Positions 10,583 to 22,961 of a stretch of 64,000 nucleotides of DNA are shown here, piece after piece; position 1 is the first letter of the stretch; every line of letters starts with the position of its first letter. Source of the DNA: Cladopsammia gracilis (Eukaryota; Cnidaria; Anthozoa; Scleractinia; Dendrophylliidae); assembly GCA_022457155.1 (NCBI GenBank), contig JAJGOT010000053.1:2051501-2115500 (forward strand), read 5' to 3'. The notes beneath the pieces were generated by a model. It worked only from the letters and a program-made list of their open reading frames with translations, made no database searches and had not been told where the DNA came from. The position numbers were made by a program, and so were the translations under genes.

Positions 10583-12940
10583 TTATTCTTTCCAATAAGT
10601 GACAAACAAATGATGACTTATGACCATTCAGAAGAACAAGGAACTAAGAGAAACACATTTGGAAGGAGTTAATAGATGAACAGAATTATTTGAAACGAGT
10701 AGCATAAATATAATGGGAGCAATTGACGCTGAACTTTGGCAACATTTTTAAGAGTCATATGAATATTGTGATATAGACAACCGGTGGCATACCGGCAGAA
10801 CGAATCCATACAAATTCGTGGCTTATTTGTGAACGTTCATCGAATATCCTGTTTTCTTTCTGTTTTTTTTTTTTTTAATTTTTTTTATTTTTATTTTCTT
10901 GCTTTATTTAAGTGATAAAACTTTATTACCCGCTGCAAGGAGTCCTCGTGTGTGGCTCAAACAGCGCCGGAAGCATGCCAGTATTTTTACCGAGTAGGCT
11001 GAACAGGACACCAGAAACTCTGAATGCACCTGTTCCGAGATGGCGTCCCTGGGTCTGATGGCATGTGGGCACATAAAAAGGGAAACAAAGCCCTGCGTGA
11101 CATGGAATTTCTAAATATATTTTTCTTCTACAAAGAAAACCAAGTTGTCTTATTCAATCCTTCCTTCATGGTGTATGTTGATCTACAAAGATTTGTCTGA
11201 TGGCATGTGAACACGTGTACAGAGGGATAAACAATCTTGCGGACATCGAATTGCAAGCAAAACCAACCTTCTTTATTCGATCCTTTAGCAAAAAGAAGTA
11301 AACATTGGTTCAGGACTTATTCCTCGTTTGATGTTTTGATAAGAAATAGGAACATGTAACAAGTGCTCCAAGACTCGCGCCATAAAGTTTATAATTGTTT
11401 ATTTCTCCACGTTTCTTTTTCGAATTCCGTCGTCTCCCACTTTACTGTTTTGTAAAGATGTCTGAACTAAGGGAAGTACAATGGTGGTAAATACTGAAAG
11501 AAACGTTGCGTCTCTTCATGTCGAATACATTTCCCCACAAAACGGTTCACAGTTCGTGATGACATAGACACGTACTGGTAACCAAATGTTTCCGACGACA
11601 CAACTCCTTTCCCTCCCACAATAACATCACTAAACTTTCCATTCAATTTTTTCGTAAGGACGGGTATTCGTGTGATGGCACGTGGGAAGAGGAGCAGACA
11701 AAGATTCTCTGCAGGCCAAAAGCTTTGTCAATCCTTAGCTATTTCATCTTACAAAAAATACTTTCTTTACTCAATTCCTTAAATAAATTTTCACTGACGA
11801 AGACAAATTTGAAACAAATGCTCTGCATGCCAACAATTTGTAAATGTGTCTATTTCTCCCATCAGAAACAAGCACAAGTATATTCATTCATCGCTCTAAA
11901 AGCCTTTGACACAGGTGAAAACCTTGCTCTCATTTTTTCTGTATATCTGAAGTGTCTGTTGCGATTTTAAATGCTTTACGCTTCGATTAATTGGCACCCG
12001 AAGAAAAAAATACTTAACCCTTTTTCTCCCAGAGTCAATAATGAAGACATGTAGTGTAGTTCTAAATTTTTAATCTGTGGACGAAATCCTATTGTGACTA
12101 TCAAAATGAAAAATGAGTCCGATGTACATTGCTTGGAAGTAGGCACATAGTCAAGGAAACAATAACCTACACGCTAAGAACGTTTTCCATTGATTGAATC
12201 AAATTATGCTCTAAGAACTAACTTACTCAGTGAACCAAAAGCTCTTACTACCTAAACTTATGCGGTACCTGTAGATTTCTTTATTGCTATTTGTGCACAT
12301 GTAAAGTAAACAAATTCTCAGTCTCGTCCGTTGTTCTCTGCCAAAGCCTTGCCTCTTCCACAAATAAACTGAAACACTGAACATTTCTTATTTAATTCTC
12401 CTCTTTATTGTTCCCTAAAGGCATGTCCTAAAGCATGTAGGCGTGGGCACATGTCACGATATAAGAACCGACGAACAAACTCTCTGTAGGATATGAAATT
12501 TGCAAATTCTTCTTCACTGAGAAAAAACAATAACCTTTATTCAAATTGTAACTTTTTTATTGTTCCGTTAACCATGTGTGCGAAACGACCAGAAAGCAAA
12601 TACCTTTGCAAATACCTTTGCTGTTCCTCCTCCGAAAAAACCTTACTTCTTATTGTTCAATGAAAAAACGATTCATATCAAGTGGTGAAAGAACTGGGAA
12701 GCAAAAACAATCTTTTAAAATCGACAGCTTCTATAAAGCTAGTTTATTTCCTGCAGCGTATCCTCTTTAATACCTGTTGTCATAAATAAAAAGAAAACAA
12801 CAACAATATTCTATCTTTATTTTTCACTTTTTCGTCCCATAGAATGTTCCAGTGTAATGGAAATAAATTTTAAATGCCGGAGACAGAATTCACGATAGAA
12901 TTCTCTCAACCCCAAAATGTTAAGACCATTTTTATTCAAT
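10583..12940. other. Intergenic stretch with diverged repeated blocks
   Basis: Variants of tgatggcatgtgggcac recur near 11057, 11200, 11673 and 12446, each followed by sequence like acc(aa)cttctttattcgatcctt. This suggests an old local repeat with period varying from about 140 bp upward. A fragment of the CCCAGAGTCAATAATGAAGAC repeat lies at 12028-12130. No gene is supported. Confidence 0.35.
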
Positions 12941-12949
12941 CCTTCGTAA

Positions 12950-13132
12950 TACAGCGGTACCCCGATATAAGGAATCCCTTCGTAACGAAGACCCCGGTAT
13001 AACGAACGATATTCTTCAACCCAGTTATTGTAAAATGTATGGAAACGGAACCCCGTTATAACAAATCTTCGTTATAACGAACACATGCATTTTCTAGTCC
13101 CTTAGCACTTCGTTATATCGGTGTTCCACTTA
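12950..13132. mobile_element. MITE with pogo/Tigger-like ends
   Basis: Inverted ends tacagcggtaccccgatata and, in complement, ttcgttatatcggtgttcca flank AT-rich sequence with repeated cgttataacga motifs. Ends of this form, beside a possible TA target site, resemble pogo/Tigger elements of the Tc1/mariner group. There is no coding capacity. Confidence 0.65.
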
Positions 13133-13754
13133 AACCTGTGAACGCTTTGACAATGCTGTACCGCCCAATTCGTCAAAGAAACGAAAACATGTGGATTTGA
13201 AACTTCCCTTTTGTTTTACCCAGTAACTGATGAGTTGGCCAAGGATTGATCATCTTGTTGTTCAAGTTTTATGAAACAGAAATTCGTCTTGCTACCTTAA
13301 AATTTGATCTGTTTAATCTGGCATTGACAAAAAAAGAGCACTGAGATTTACAGACTTTTAAATAGAGGGAATCAGATTCTTAAATTTTACCACCGTTGAG
13401 TTATATTTTAGCAATTCTTGCCAAATGGGCTGCCAAAACGTTTGTCATTATGGTAAAATAACAATAATAACTTTATTGAACGATCCCTCAGGGCTTTTCA
13501 GGCCAATTTACAATTTCTATATATGCTCCATGTCTTCAGGTATATCAGAGACTTTAAAGGTGTCAGTCGGCTCATTATTTCAATCCTTGCCAAATTTCAA
13601 CTTGAATTTAAATTTCGAGCGACTCTTCTTCGCCAGATGAAAACGAGCAATACATGACTGTGGATCTACGTTCTTACTACGGAAATTTTGTCTGAATCCT
13701 GGCTTACTGCATTTCCACCTGTTGAAGATTGAGTCCAAGTTATACGGTATGTTA

Positions 13755-13975
13755 CGGCATTAACCCTTTCACACCCAGAGTCCATAATGGAGACACGTAG
13801 TGTAGTTCTAAAGTTTGAGTCTGTGGACGAAATCCTATGGTGTGATCATCTAAATGAAACCTCTTCGGTAGTAATGTTGCATGGTACCATTTGTTTGTCA
13901 ATACTTTACAAAATGAAATATGGGATTTTTCTTGAATTTTAATGTGTTGCACTCTTGGGAGTTGAAGGATTGAAG
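13755..13975. repeat. Dispersed repeat, CCCAGAGTCCATAATGGAGAC family
   Basis: It starts ttcacacccagagtccataa, continues with the ctgtggacgaaatcctatgg block and ends with cactcttgggagttgaagg. The same blocks occur at 14745-14940 and, in reverse orientation, at 31047-31450 and 39000-39200. It is non-coding despite an open frame. Confidence 0.65.
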
Positions 13976-14744
13976 TGGATAAGGACACGGTAAAGTTCTT
14001 CGTCAGGAAAACCAACTTTATTAGACAAGTGCACGCTTTCTTGACCACATCAATTGCTTGGCTCGATTGCTTGCTTCGATAGCTCTCGCTTTTCATTTCA
14101 GAGATTTACAAATTTAAGAAGAAGAAACACGACAAGAACAAGGCAGTGTTGAACTGAATAACCTATCGTGTTAGTTTCATCTGTCTACAGTTTATTTCTT
14201 TGTGGCTTTTTTTTTATTTTATTTTATTAAAAACTCAGTACAGTGCAACTCCAACATATAACAATCCCGTTCAATGAAATAAATCAGTGACAAGCCGGAT
14301 TTTCTACAAAGCTTTGCTGTCTTAGGATTTTTATCCCTTTTCATTCGGTGTTTCGTGGAATGTCTCGATAGTCGTTATGCCTCGTTATGTCTCGATAGTC
14401 GTTATGCGGGGTGCCTTTTGAGTAGAGCTTTTAATGGTAATATCCACTTTTCTGTTTCAAAGTAATTCTATCTGGTATAATTTTCCACGACCACATAAAT
14501 ATCGTCTTTCCAAAGACATGCGGTCCGACGGGCTATTGACGGTACTATGGGTGCATTGTCTGAGATGCCTGAAACGGGGTCTCTGAGAGTCATATTTCAG
14601 AGAACACTGAAATTAACCGGAAAATGTATTCGTTAACTAAAAGGATAAACGTTGTTCTTTATTTGACTTTTTCCTCCAAACTTGTCTGATGTCCCTATTT
14701 CCTCGACATTTTTTTCATTACCAGTTACACAATGCTATTACCTT

Positions 14745-14945
14745 TTCTCCCCCGGCGGAGTCAACATATGGAGACATGGTATAGTTCTTACTTTTGAGTC
14801 TGTCAACGAAATCCTATGGTGTGGCCATTCAAATGAAACCTTTTTGGCAGTACTTTTGCACGGCACTATTTGTTTTTCAATATTTTACAAAATTAAATTT
14901 GGGGTCTTTCTTGAATTTTGGCACTCTTGGGAGTCAAAGTCAAAA
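14745..14945. repeat. Dispersed repeat, second copy of the 13755 family
   Basis: Shares gagtctgtcaacgaaatcc, tatggtgtggccattcaaat and cactcttgggagtcaaagt with the copy at 13755. The open frames across it are artefacts of the repeat. Confidence 0.6.
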
Positions 14946-17430
14946 GACCATCATTACTCGGACTATTGAACTAAGAGACGAATTCAGTCAGCATCAGGCG
15001 TTATGATTTGAACAAAGTAAATCAATTAAGTTGTAGCCCTATTAAAGTCATCTTGTTAACACTTTCCAATTCGCCCAGTTAAATCTGAATTGAACTAAAC
15101 TAAAGTGGTTTCAACCGCTTTCGCTACTGTGGATAAAATCCTTTAATTTGACCAATAAAATAGATGAAACTCACAGCGAGCACGGCCTTCCTGTGGCTTA
15201 GCTATTTGTTTCAATATCAGTCACAAAATGAAATTTAGCGCGATTCTTTTCTAGTTCTTTTCCATGGCACGATTAGAAGTGAGATTGTTTTACGCACACA
15301 CTAATCCACATTCCATTGTCTGGCGCAAACATACAGCGTGGCAATGTTTACCCTCAAGTTATTTGCGGGCGTGATTTTATATACAAACTCGTAGACCTTA
15401 ATTAAAATGTCTATGCTCTGTAAACATTGTGGTTTTTCAGAAATGAGCGGAATTTGCCCAGAAGGTAAAAATAATTAAAAGAAAATAATAAAATTAAAAA
15501 CAACACGCTGGGCTTCAAAATAATTTTCAAGGGAGTAGCATTGCAACTTGTTTTTAATATTCCTTCTATTTAAACAACAGCACCCCCCGAGACACTCATC
15601 ACAAAAAACCGCAACACAAGATACGAGAAACACCGACAACAGGTATCTTGTCTCTTGTGTACTTGATATAAACCATAATTAGAATGAACAATTTTAACTC
15701 CACTTACTTTTAATTATATTATTCCGTTATTCATCAGTTCCACGTTTCTACTTACTGATTTCTACTTTTAAGAAAATCTGGGGTATGTGCAGTTTCAAAT
15801 TGCTCCAGCTATCGTCAGAAATGAGGCCAAGATTTCCTCTAGTTTTTCGTTCGCATTTAATTAAATTATCTCTCGTTTGATACATTACCCTGAGGGCTTC
15901 CCTTTCTAAAAAGTGTATTATTTGCCTTGTCTTACTCTCAGACAAATAATACTTGATCAGCAGGAGGTTCTTATGATTTAGTGCAATAGTTTTTCCCGAT
16001 GTGTGATAACATGAATGCTTGTTCGTTGTTTGCTTTCAAAAATCGAGACTTTCATGTTCATGTTGTCGGTAATCAATGACTACGACAAAAACAACCGGAC
16101 TGTCCACAGCGAGAAAGAGAGACCACACGCCTTACTAGTCAACTGTTAAACCGGCCTTTATCATACGGTGATAAATTCAAAAGCTACCGTTTGTAAGATA
16201 TGAAAACGCCAAATAACTTACGAAAGCACTCCTCCAAACCTTCCACTTGAATGGTCACATTGACACATGAACTTGCACAAGGCTATATTTTGGTCGGGTT
16301 AAAACTTAAAGATCTACATTCAGCAGAACCAACCATTTTTGGGGCAAAAAATAAAGAAAGTTCCTAGTTACTTAGCCAACAAACTTGCAAGGTTTTTTTA
16401 AACAGTGGGGTATTTGAATCTTCAACAAAATGTGCAGGTTTTGCTCATTTAGTTATCTGGTGTTTTGACTACCGTGAATGAACTTTTGCAAAAAGTAAAT
16501 GATCATGAGTTCCCCGCATTCCCTTGGATGGTGGTTGAACTGTCTTTACATCTGCTGGCATCGGAAAGCGTGCTCGCGTATATTAAAGGGGCACCAAAAC
16601 TTTAAACAATCACAAAAAAGTTCTTGTGACACATTCAAAAGCGCACCAGGAGCGTTCAGGCTGCTCGGCAACCGGCGGTTATTTGCCGCTATATAACAAG
16701 ACGCGAAACATGTATAACCTGTTTTTAATGGCTTCTGATTCTTGTACACAGATTACCTTCAAGGTTCACGCTGCGGTAGATCTGGTTCGCGCTTACCTGG
16801 AGTTCAAAACATTATTTTGTTTTAATGATTTTTGTCTATTGGCAAGGAATTTCTTTCTTTCTGTCTTTTCCGCGCATGTCTAATTTTGTTAGTCAGCTCA
16901 CATTTTGGTCCCCTAAGAGCAACCAAGTTCACTGTACTCTTTGCGTCAAAAGAGAGACACATTCAACCAAAACATTGTCTCCCCTTTTCCTCCCCGTTTA
17001 CGCCTGCCATGCTGGCTACCAAACAGAGACGCATTCCGCCAAAGGAGGTTTGATGACATTATGTCACACTCGAGGGCAGGGTATGTTGCTGGCTAGCTTG
17101 TGGACTGGCTCCTTTTGGGGGGTATTAGGTTAAAAGAAAACGGCGAGCGGAGCAAACCGAGCGCGGTTTCCCTCCTTAGACCACGATACCCCCTGACATG
17201 AGCCTGTTTGCAGTCTAATTGCAGGCGCTTGCCCTTGCAATAATTCCTGTAAACATCTTAACCGGATCGGTTGGTAACGTTTCCATCGGATTTTCCTTTG
17301 GAATAGAAAGAACCATCCAAGAGGGCAGGCCACGACGCATTTCCCATGGAGAAATTCTAAAAGCATTTCGTGGCATCGCAACTAGCGAAGTGTCACATGT
17401 CCAGTCGTTACTATGGACAACCAAGCTATG
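14946..17430. other. Intergenic stretch, repeat fragments only
   Basis: No convincing gene apart from the weak candidate exon at 15757-15907. Fragments near 16560-16700 and 16890-17200 look like interspersed repeats, but no ends were recognised. Confidence 0.4.
15757..15907 (-). CDS. Candidate orphan coding exon, unknown protein
   Basis: On the - strand the exon would run from acceptor cactttttag to donor GAAATCA|gtaagt and encode REALRVMYQTRDNLIK, then GNLGLISDDSWSN and LHIPQIFLKVEI. Both splice sites are good. The exit phase fits the candidate exon at 9872-10148. I do not recognise a family, and no further exons were found, so this is tentative. Confidence 0.25.
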
Positions 17431-17436
17431 TTATGC

Positions 17437-17907
17437 TTTATTCGCCGTTCCGAGGTTGCGCGGGAGATTGGTCAAGTTACGTGTCGCAAAGCATCATAGG
17501 GCTGTTTTTGGGAGACGCCATTTGCTTGAATTTCTCGCAGCTTTGTGTTTAAGTTGTTGTAAAATGTGTAAATTTAACTGTTGTGTGCCAGGATGCACAA
17601 ATAACTGGAGGAACTCGCCAGATATAAAGTGTCACACGTTGCCGAGTGATGCTAAAGCGAGGCGTTTGTATAAAAAACTCATCCGCAACGAACATTTGAA
17701 GGTGTATGCACAACACTAGGACTTGTGGAGATCACTTCCCTGGGGTAGAAAGAACGTGCAGAACTCAACCTCCTTCGATATTGCCTTGGACTGTGACTCC
17801 TCAAAAGCGACGAGTTATAGAGAAGCGTCCCCCAAAACAGCCCTATGATGCTTTGCGACACGTAACTTGACCCAATCTCCCGCGCAACCTCGGAACGGCG
17901 AATTGAC
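17437..17907. mobile_element. Inverted-repeat element carrying a THAP fragment
   Basis: About 80 bp at 17437-17518 (containing cgccgttccgaggttgcgc and gcaaagcatcatagggctg) recurs in reverse complement at 17825-17907 with few differences. The roughly 310 bp between hold a THAP zinc-finger fragment. The arrangement suggests a non-autonomous DNA transposon that retains or captured a piece of a THAP-type coding sequence. Target duplications were not resolved. Confidence 0.65.
17564..17719 (+). pseudogene. THAP zinc-finger domain fragment
   Basis: Encodes MCKFNCCVPGCTNNW, then KCHTLPSDAKARRLYKKLIR and a stop shortly after. The start Met, paired cysteines C-x4-C and the FPxD-like LPSD segment match the N-terminal half of a THAP domain, the C2CH zinc finger found in THAP proteins and P-element-type transposases. 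The distal Cys-His pair and AVPTIF-type end are missing, so the domain is truncated and unlikely to fold or bind DNA as it stands. It lies within an inverted-repeat element. Confidence 0.65.
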
Positions 17908-18534
17908 GCCCCATGATGCTGCGACTTCTCCCGCCTCATTATCACCTGAGAACATACATTTCCCCACCCATGGAGGCAAGACATTTGGCAACTTCTCTAT
18001 ATTAAAGAGCTGTTTACCAGCAGTAGCCTCACAGACCAGTCATTCCCTGACAACCATTTGCAATTATTCATGGTCTTTGGATAATTCATACTGCTGCTAT
18101 TCGCACCAGTGCAAAACTGGCGTTAATGTGATGAACAGGTTTGTGTTTTGTCGCGTAATCCTATTGAAGCCTGTTATAATGTGACTCTCAGTTGGGTTTT
18201 CTTGATGGTAAAATAGAAGACTGGGCCAAATATTTTACTTCCAGGCCCAAGGAAACTGTTCGTGATTGGTTAGAGTTATGAATGACTTGGGTTTATCCTA
18301 GGGATAAATTGGAGACTGGGCCAAATATTTTACTTCCAGGCCCAAGAAATCTCTCCGTGAAATATTTAGAGTAATGCATCACTCACTTCTCTTCGACTCT
18401 TCCTAGACATAAATCAGGGAACTGAGCCAAATTATCCTTTTACCACTGTCCTCTTACACGTGATATTCCCAGTGGTTGACCTTGATTCCTTTTCCAATTT
18501 TCTGTCCAAGTCAATACAACAGTTTGGTTCCATG

Positions 18535-18697
18535 CAGGGGCGGATCCAGGATTTTGAAATGGGGGGTGAAATTTTAAATGCAATAGAACCAAAGCCTGAT
18601 TGAGGTGTTTGAGGTCAGTGCATCAGAAAGAAAGGGTCTCAGAAAAGGGGGGGGGGGGGGAAATTCGTCTATTTCACCCCCCCTGGATCCGCCCCTG
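18535..18697. mobile_element. MITE with CAGGGGCGGATCCAGGA ends
   Basis: Inverted ends caggggcggatccagg and cctggatccgcccctg enclose 163 bp with a G-run. CCATG flanks both sides (18530-18534 and 18698-18702), a likely target duplication. This end sequence is of the hAT-like type. Confidence 0.8.
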
Positions 18698-19254
18698 CCA
18701 TGTGTTAATTTATAGCGCCCAATTGCAGGTTACTGCTAGACCCTCAGTGGGTTTATCCTAGGCTATAAAGACCAGCAAACCGGACCTGAAATTTTACTTC
18801 CTGATACGCAGGGAATCCGTGTAAGAGCCACGTGTACTCCTCCGTGCAAACCTTGAAGATAGAGTAACATCAAGCGATCTTCCGACTGAGCAGTGAGCAC
18901 AATCCTGAGGAAACCCGCTCATCGCATTCCAAGCCTTTGCAAACAACTTTATTCCGACCTTTATTCTCCTCTTCCAGTTTTGTGTTCTTTCTGCAGCAGT
19001 TACCAGTTGCTCACAAGCGACCCACTGCACTTCATTCAAGGCGAATAAAGTCGAGTTTAGTGGACGTCAATCAAAGAAAAGCCGTTAAAATTATTTTGAA
19101 TTCTGACACCATTTCAAGGCGACAGAACCAAAAGATGAATTACTAGATTGTTTTGAAATTTTTTTTTTGCTGGTAAAAAGGATTATTATTTATCTTCAAG
19201 ATGCCTCGCAGTACAAACGCCTGTAGCAATACTCTTCCTTCTTGGTCATATTTC

Positions 19255-19345
19255 AGCCTGGTCTTTGTCGTGTTGTTTTCTTAGACAAAAGCCTTTACTC
19301 TATATATCACCCTCCACCTGGAACGGGTAAAAATAGTTACGGCGA
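19255..19345 (+). mobile_element. SINE body fragment
   Basis: The stretch gtcgtgttgttttcttagac and what follows match the body of the intact SINE at 33953-34253, but the tRNA-like head is missing. It is a truncated copy. Confidence 0.5.
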
Positions 19346-20042
19346 GCACAACGTTGTGGAGACAGCCGGGGTGGGGCATGTGGTCATCTTGCGTGATGCG
19401 GTTGAAACTTAAAGAGAAATTGCATATCTTCGTGCACCGTCGTGCATTATCTTCCATTTATCACAAGATGATTCTTAGAGGATAATGGCACACAAATATT
19501 CCTTTCAATGCTAAGGGTGGTCCATTTTTGGTTGGATTCATGTCATTCTGACACTTAGGGGGGTAGGGAGGGGGGACGAGATAACTCCATTTATTTGGTT
19601 CTAATGGCAATTTTTCACTGACAGGATTTGGAACATTTTGAACAGGGTATTTAATTTCACACTTGTCTCTGTGGAATTGGTTTCAAGTTAATCATATTTG
19701 AATGTCTTAAAAAAAAAGAACACGCAATCAACAATATTTACTTTTTCAAAAACATTATTTTAGTCCATGACTGTCTTGAGTTCCTGTATTAATAATATTA
19801 GCAAAGAAAAGGTAAATATATTTGTCTTGAATAGAGCCAGGGACCCTTACCCAGCAACAGCAAACTTTCCAAGCTTCTGATAATCTCCCCCTACTCCTGG
19901 AGATCAGGCTGCCTTGGGCTTCTTCTTTCTTGACGAAAACAAGTACAGAAAAAGAAGAAGCAATAACTGTGGCTGTTCCTCCTTATAATTCACCTTGCCT
20001 CCTCTGGGAGTTCCACAAGGGAAAACACATGGAACAGAGGAC

Positions 20043-20378
20043 TACCGTATTTACTCGATTAAACGCCGCAGATGGAAGAAAAATTACCAATAAACGCCGC
20101 CCTCGAATAAACGCCGCACCCAATCAGAAGAATGCGCTGTTTATTCGAGGATTATAAGAAAAGAAACAACTAAGATTCTATCTCAGCAAAAAAGCGAAAC
20201 ATTGGAACTTTAAACACGTTTCTGTTTTACATATTATTTCAAATGATTCACCATAATTGTTGTCAGCATTGATTTAAGAAATATGATTTTGAAATAAACG
20301 CCGCCCTTGAATAAACGCCGCATCGGAAACGCTAAAAAATTAATAAGCGCCGCGGCGTTTAATCGAGTAAATACGGTA
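20043..20378. mobile_element. MITE with TACCGTATTTACTCGATTAA ends
   Basis: The end taccgtatttactcgattaa is repeated exactly in reverse complement at 20352-20378. Internal copies of aataaacgccgc lie near both ends. The TA at each edge suits a mariner-type target site. No coding capacity. Confidence 0.85.
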
Positions 20379-21057
20379 AATCATAAGTTGGTTTAAGCTT
20401 ATTAAAAGTAAACACATACCTGCACCATATTTAGTGGAATAAGTGCCTCCTCTCATTTAATGCCACCCCTCCTCCCAACCCCCTTAAATTTACAGGGTTT
20501 AAAGTTAAGGTTGATCCTTTTGTTATATTTTTAAGATATAACAATTCATGTCTGCCTCAATTGCTTTTTGCCCTTGATTTTTTTTATTCAAGGCCCCACA
20601 AAGAACTGGGTTTGTAATAAATGCCCCAGGATTTTATTAGACAGAATATGATATTTATTTGTATTATTAATTAATCAAGCTGTATGGCTGCATTAACTTC
20701 CTGTTAACATTTTAGATAGGTCTGGCTTCTATTGGGTAAATAGTCCAATCCTCAGTCCTATCTCTACCCTCTCTTTCTGGTTAAAAATATATTATAACTG
20801 TATGCAGTTCTGTGACCACTTTGGTAGGTCAGTTTTAAAAATGGCCACTGTTGTAGTTCAATTTTGAACTTGGTTCAATTTCTATTTTTCATTGTTCTTT
20901 AAATACCATGCTAACATATGATAATTAATGTAAAACAAAGGAAAATGAAAATTGAACCAACTACCTGTTTATTATGGCAACGTTTTGGTGGTCCAAACAA
21001 CAGTTCAGTTATAACTTTATTTGAGTCCAACCGATTTTGGTGGTCCAATGATGACTG
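20379..21057. other. Intergenic stretch, nothing recognised
   Basis: AT-rich sequence between two MITEs; no gene, tandem array or RNA gene seen. Confidence 0.5.
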
Positions 21058-21757
21058 GATTAAAGGGACAATGTCCCGGCTGAAATATAGTGTTTTCGCG
21101 ATTATGGCCAGGAGCTTGCTTTACTGCGCTTTCAATAACATGCAGAATTTGAAATTCAAATTTCCACCAACGCTTGCATTTTACACTGCCGTCAGTCATC
21201 TTAGCTTACCTCTCAGGAAACAGATCTTCACTTCAATGAGTTCAAAAGGTCACGTCCGTGCATTATGATTGGTAGATTTCGATCCATTTTGTTTGTTTCT
21301 TTTTTACATGGTCCGTTGGCTTTCGTATTAATTATGATTGACGGCAGGGAATAATGCAACCGTTGATGGAGATTTGAATTTCAAATTCCGCATGTTATTG
21401 AAAGGCGCAGTAAGCTTGCTTTATTATCTTAAAATTGGAGGAAACCATCGCCAAAAGTGATAGAAGCAAAGAGATATGAACTAAACAAATGAAATAATGT
21501 CCAGAAAGGACAAAATTTCCCAAGAATGGCAAGTTTGATTTCTTGAACACCTGTCAATAACTCAAATTTCACTAACTGTAATCCACTTCAATTCCTTGCA
21601 ATCCCGCTGCACTAGATCTTCAAACTACTGCTTTTGGTTTGCTCTATAGGACCTTTTTGTCCAACTAAGTTGTATATTCCGTGGCATTTGGCGATATAAT
21701 GTGGAAATAAGCTAAGTGAAATTATGCTATTTCAGCGGGACTGTGTCCCTTAAATTG
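21058..21757. mobile_element. MITE of the GGGACACTGTCC family, with a nested insertion
   Basis: The ends ttaaagggacaatgtcccgg and gcgggactgtgtcccttaaa are inverted. Internal sequence matches the copies at 44514, 47243 and 55554 (for example ggccaggagcttgcttta and ctgtaatccactt). A second element (21124-21412) has inserted into this copy, which accounts for its greater length. Confidence 0.85.
21124..21412. mobile_element. Nested MITE with 11-bp target duplication
   Basis: The ends ctgcgctttcaataacatgc and gcatgttattgaaaggcgca are inverted. The direct repeat agcttgcttta lies at 21113-21123 and 21413-21423, matching the uninterrupted sequence of the host MITE, so the insertion point is clear. 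This element is younger than its host copy. Confidence 0.85.
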
Positions 21758-21869
21758 GGCTCCACTTTAACAACGATAAAAACATTTTTTAGAAATAAGA
21801 AATAGTATACTCTGTATCAAGCATAATTTATTATTTAATAAAAAAATTGATAAATATTGTATTTATCTC

Positions 21870-22265
21870 AAAATTACTGAGTTACCCTTTATCCTCCCAC
21901 AAAAACTCAGGAGTAGCGTCAATTTGGGGGGTGGGGGGGAGGGGGCAGGAACCCAAGGAGAATTGAGGGTGGGTGGGGCAAGGGAGGTGAGAGAGGAATG
22001 GGCCAGAAGTGCGGGAGTTCTAAGAGGGGAGGACGCGGCGGACAAAAGCAAAACACAATAATATGTTTTCTATTATCAAGGCTTTAGTATACTATCAAAA
22101 TTAAGAAACAAAACAATTTTATTTGACTTTCATTAAATTTAGTACCTGAAAAAGTTGAAAAAACAAAGAAAGATTTGGGAGTTGAGGGCGAGGGGAGGAG
22201 GTAGGGGGAGTGTTTGAAAATTGATTGTGCGTACCTCTGAAAAAGTCCTGGCTACGCCCCGGTTT
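21870..22265. other. G-rich low-complexity stretch
   Basis: Several G-runs (for example around 21925-21950 and 22190-22210) on the + strand, with a short tail ending ctggctacgccccgg. Probably a degraded interspersed repeat. Confidence 0.35.
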
Positions 22266-22961
22266 AGAGTCTTATGGGGTACCAGAGGAACTTTTACATC
22301 CTAACAAATGAACTGTGCTTGGGCTAAAACTGGCTCACTTCTGGTAAAATTGTTGAGGTTACGAAAGGTCAACACGCAATGATGGTGCTAAGAGAAAATT
22401 ATTTACAAGAAGGTAAAAAATAGCAATGGCATGGCAATAACATGACTAACATGGGTTTTGAAGCCATCTTATTTAAGGGGAATGGGCGCAACACCGAAAG
22501 GAAGGGGAGAGAAATGTATGGGAAACTTGTGGGAGAGCAGGGGGTTCTGACACCCCTACCGGTAAACAGATGAACTACTGTAGACCGATCTAAAACTTTT
22601 ACATTAAACATTTATAAGCTTAGTTTGCATAAAAAATCCCCGTTTTTTGGATACAAAGTACAAAATTAGGACACCAGTACAATATTTTAATGATTAAGCT
22701 TAAATCTAGCGATGTAGCTGTGATAGAAAGCATGTAGTCTGTTATAGTGGTGATTTTAATTTTCCAAGTTTTTATCGGCCGTATTCGTACTCGTATGGAA
22801 TTCGCTCCAATTTTGCTAAGTAAAACGATTGTAAATATTTTCATCAACACAATCACATTACCTGCAAGACTGTTAGGCGTCTGAGAAGTCCTGAAAAACC
22901 ACATTGTGATGAAAAAAACTGTAAAAACAATGCATAATTTAAGCTCACCTCGAAGTTTCAC

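Noticed and set aside
13752..14096. 114-codon - strand frame
   Set aside because: It overlaps a dispersed repeat present at four or more places in the window and has no splice context.
17219..17563. Upstream extension of the THAP frame (MQALALAIIPV onward)
   Set aside because: It runs through the inverted repeat of the element and has no recognisable domain. A THAP domain normally starts at its own Met, here at 17564.
22862..22961. A - strand frame resembling a type II membrane-protein first exon (hydrophobic run CIVFTVFFITMWFF) divergent from the WD-repeat gene
   Set aside because: It opens at GTG, not ATG. An in-frame TAA lies just upstream and no upstream Met exists. A gtgagc donor-like site nearby makes non-coding leader sequence likelier.
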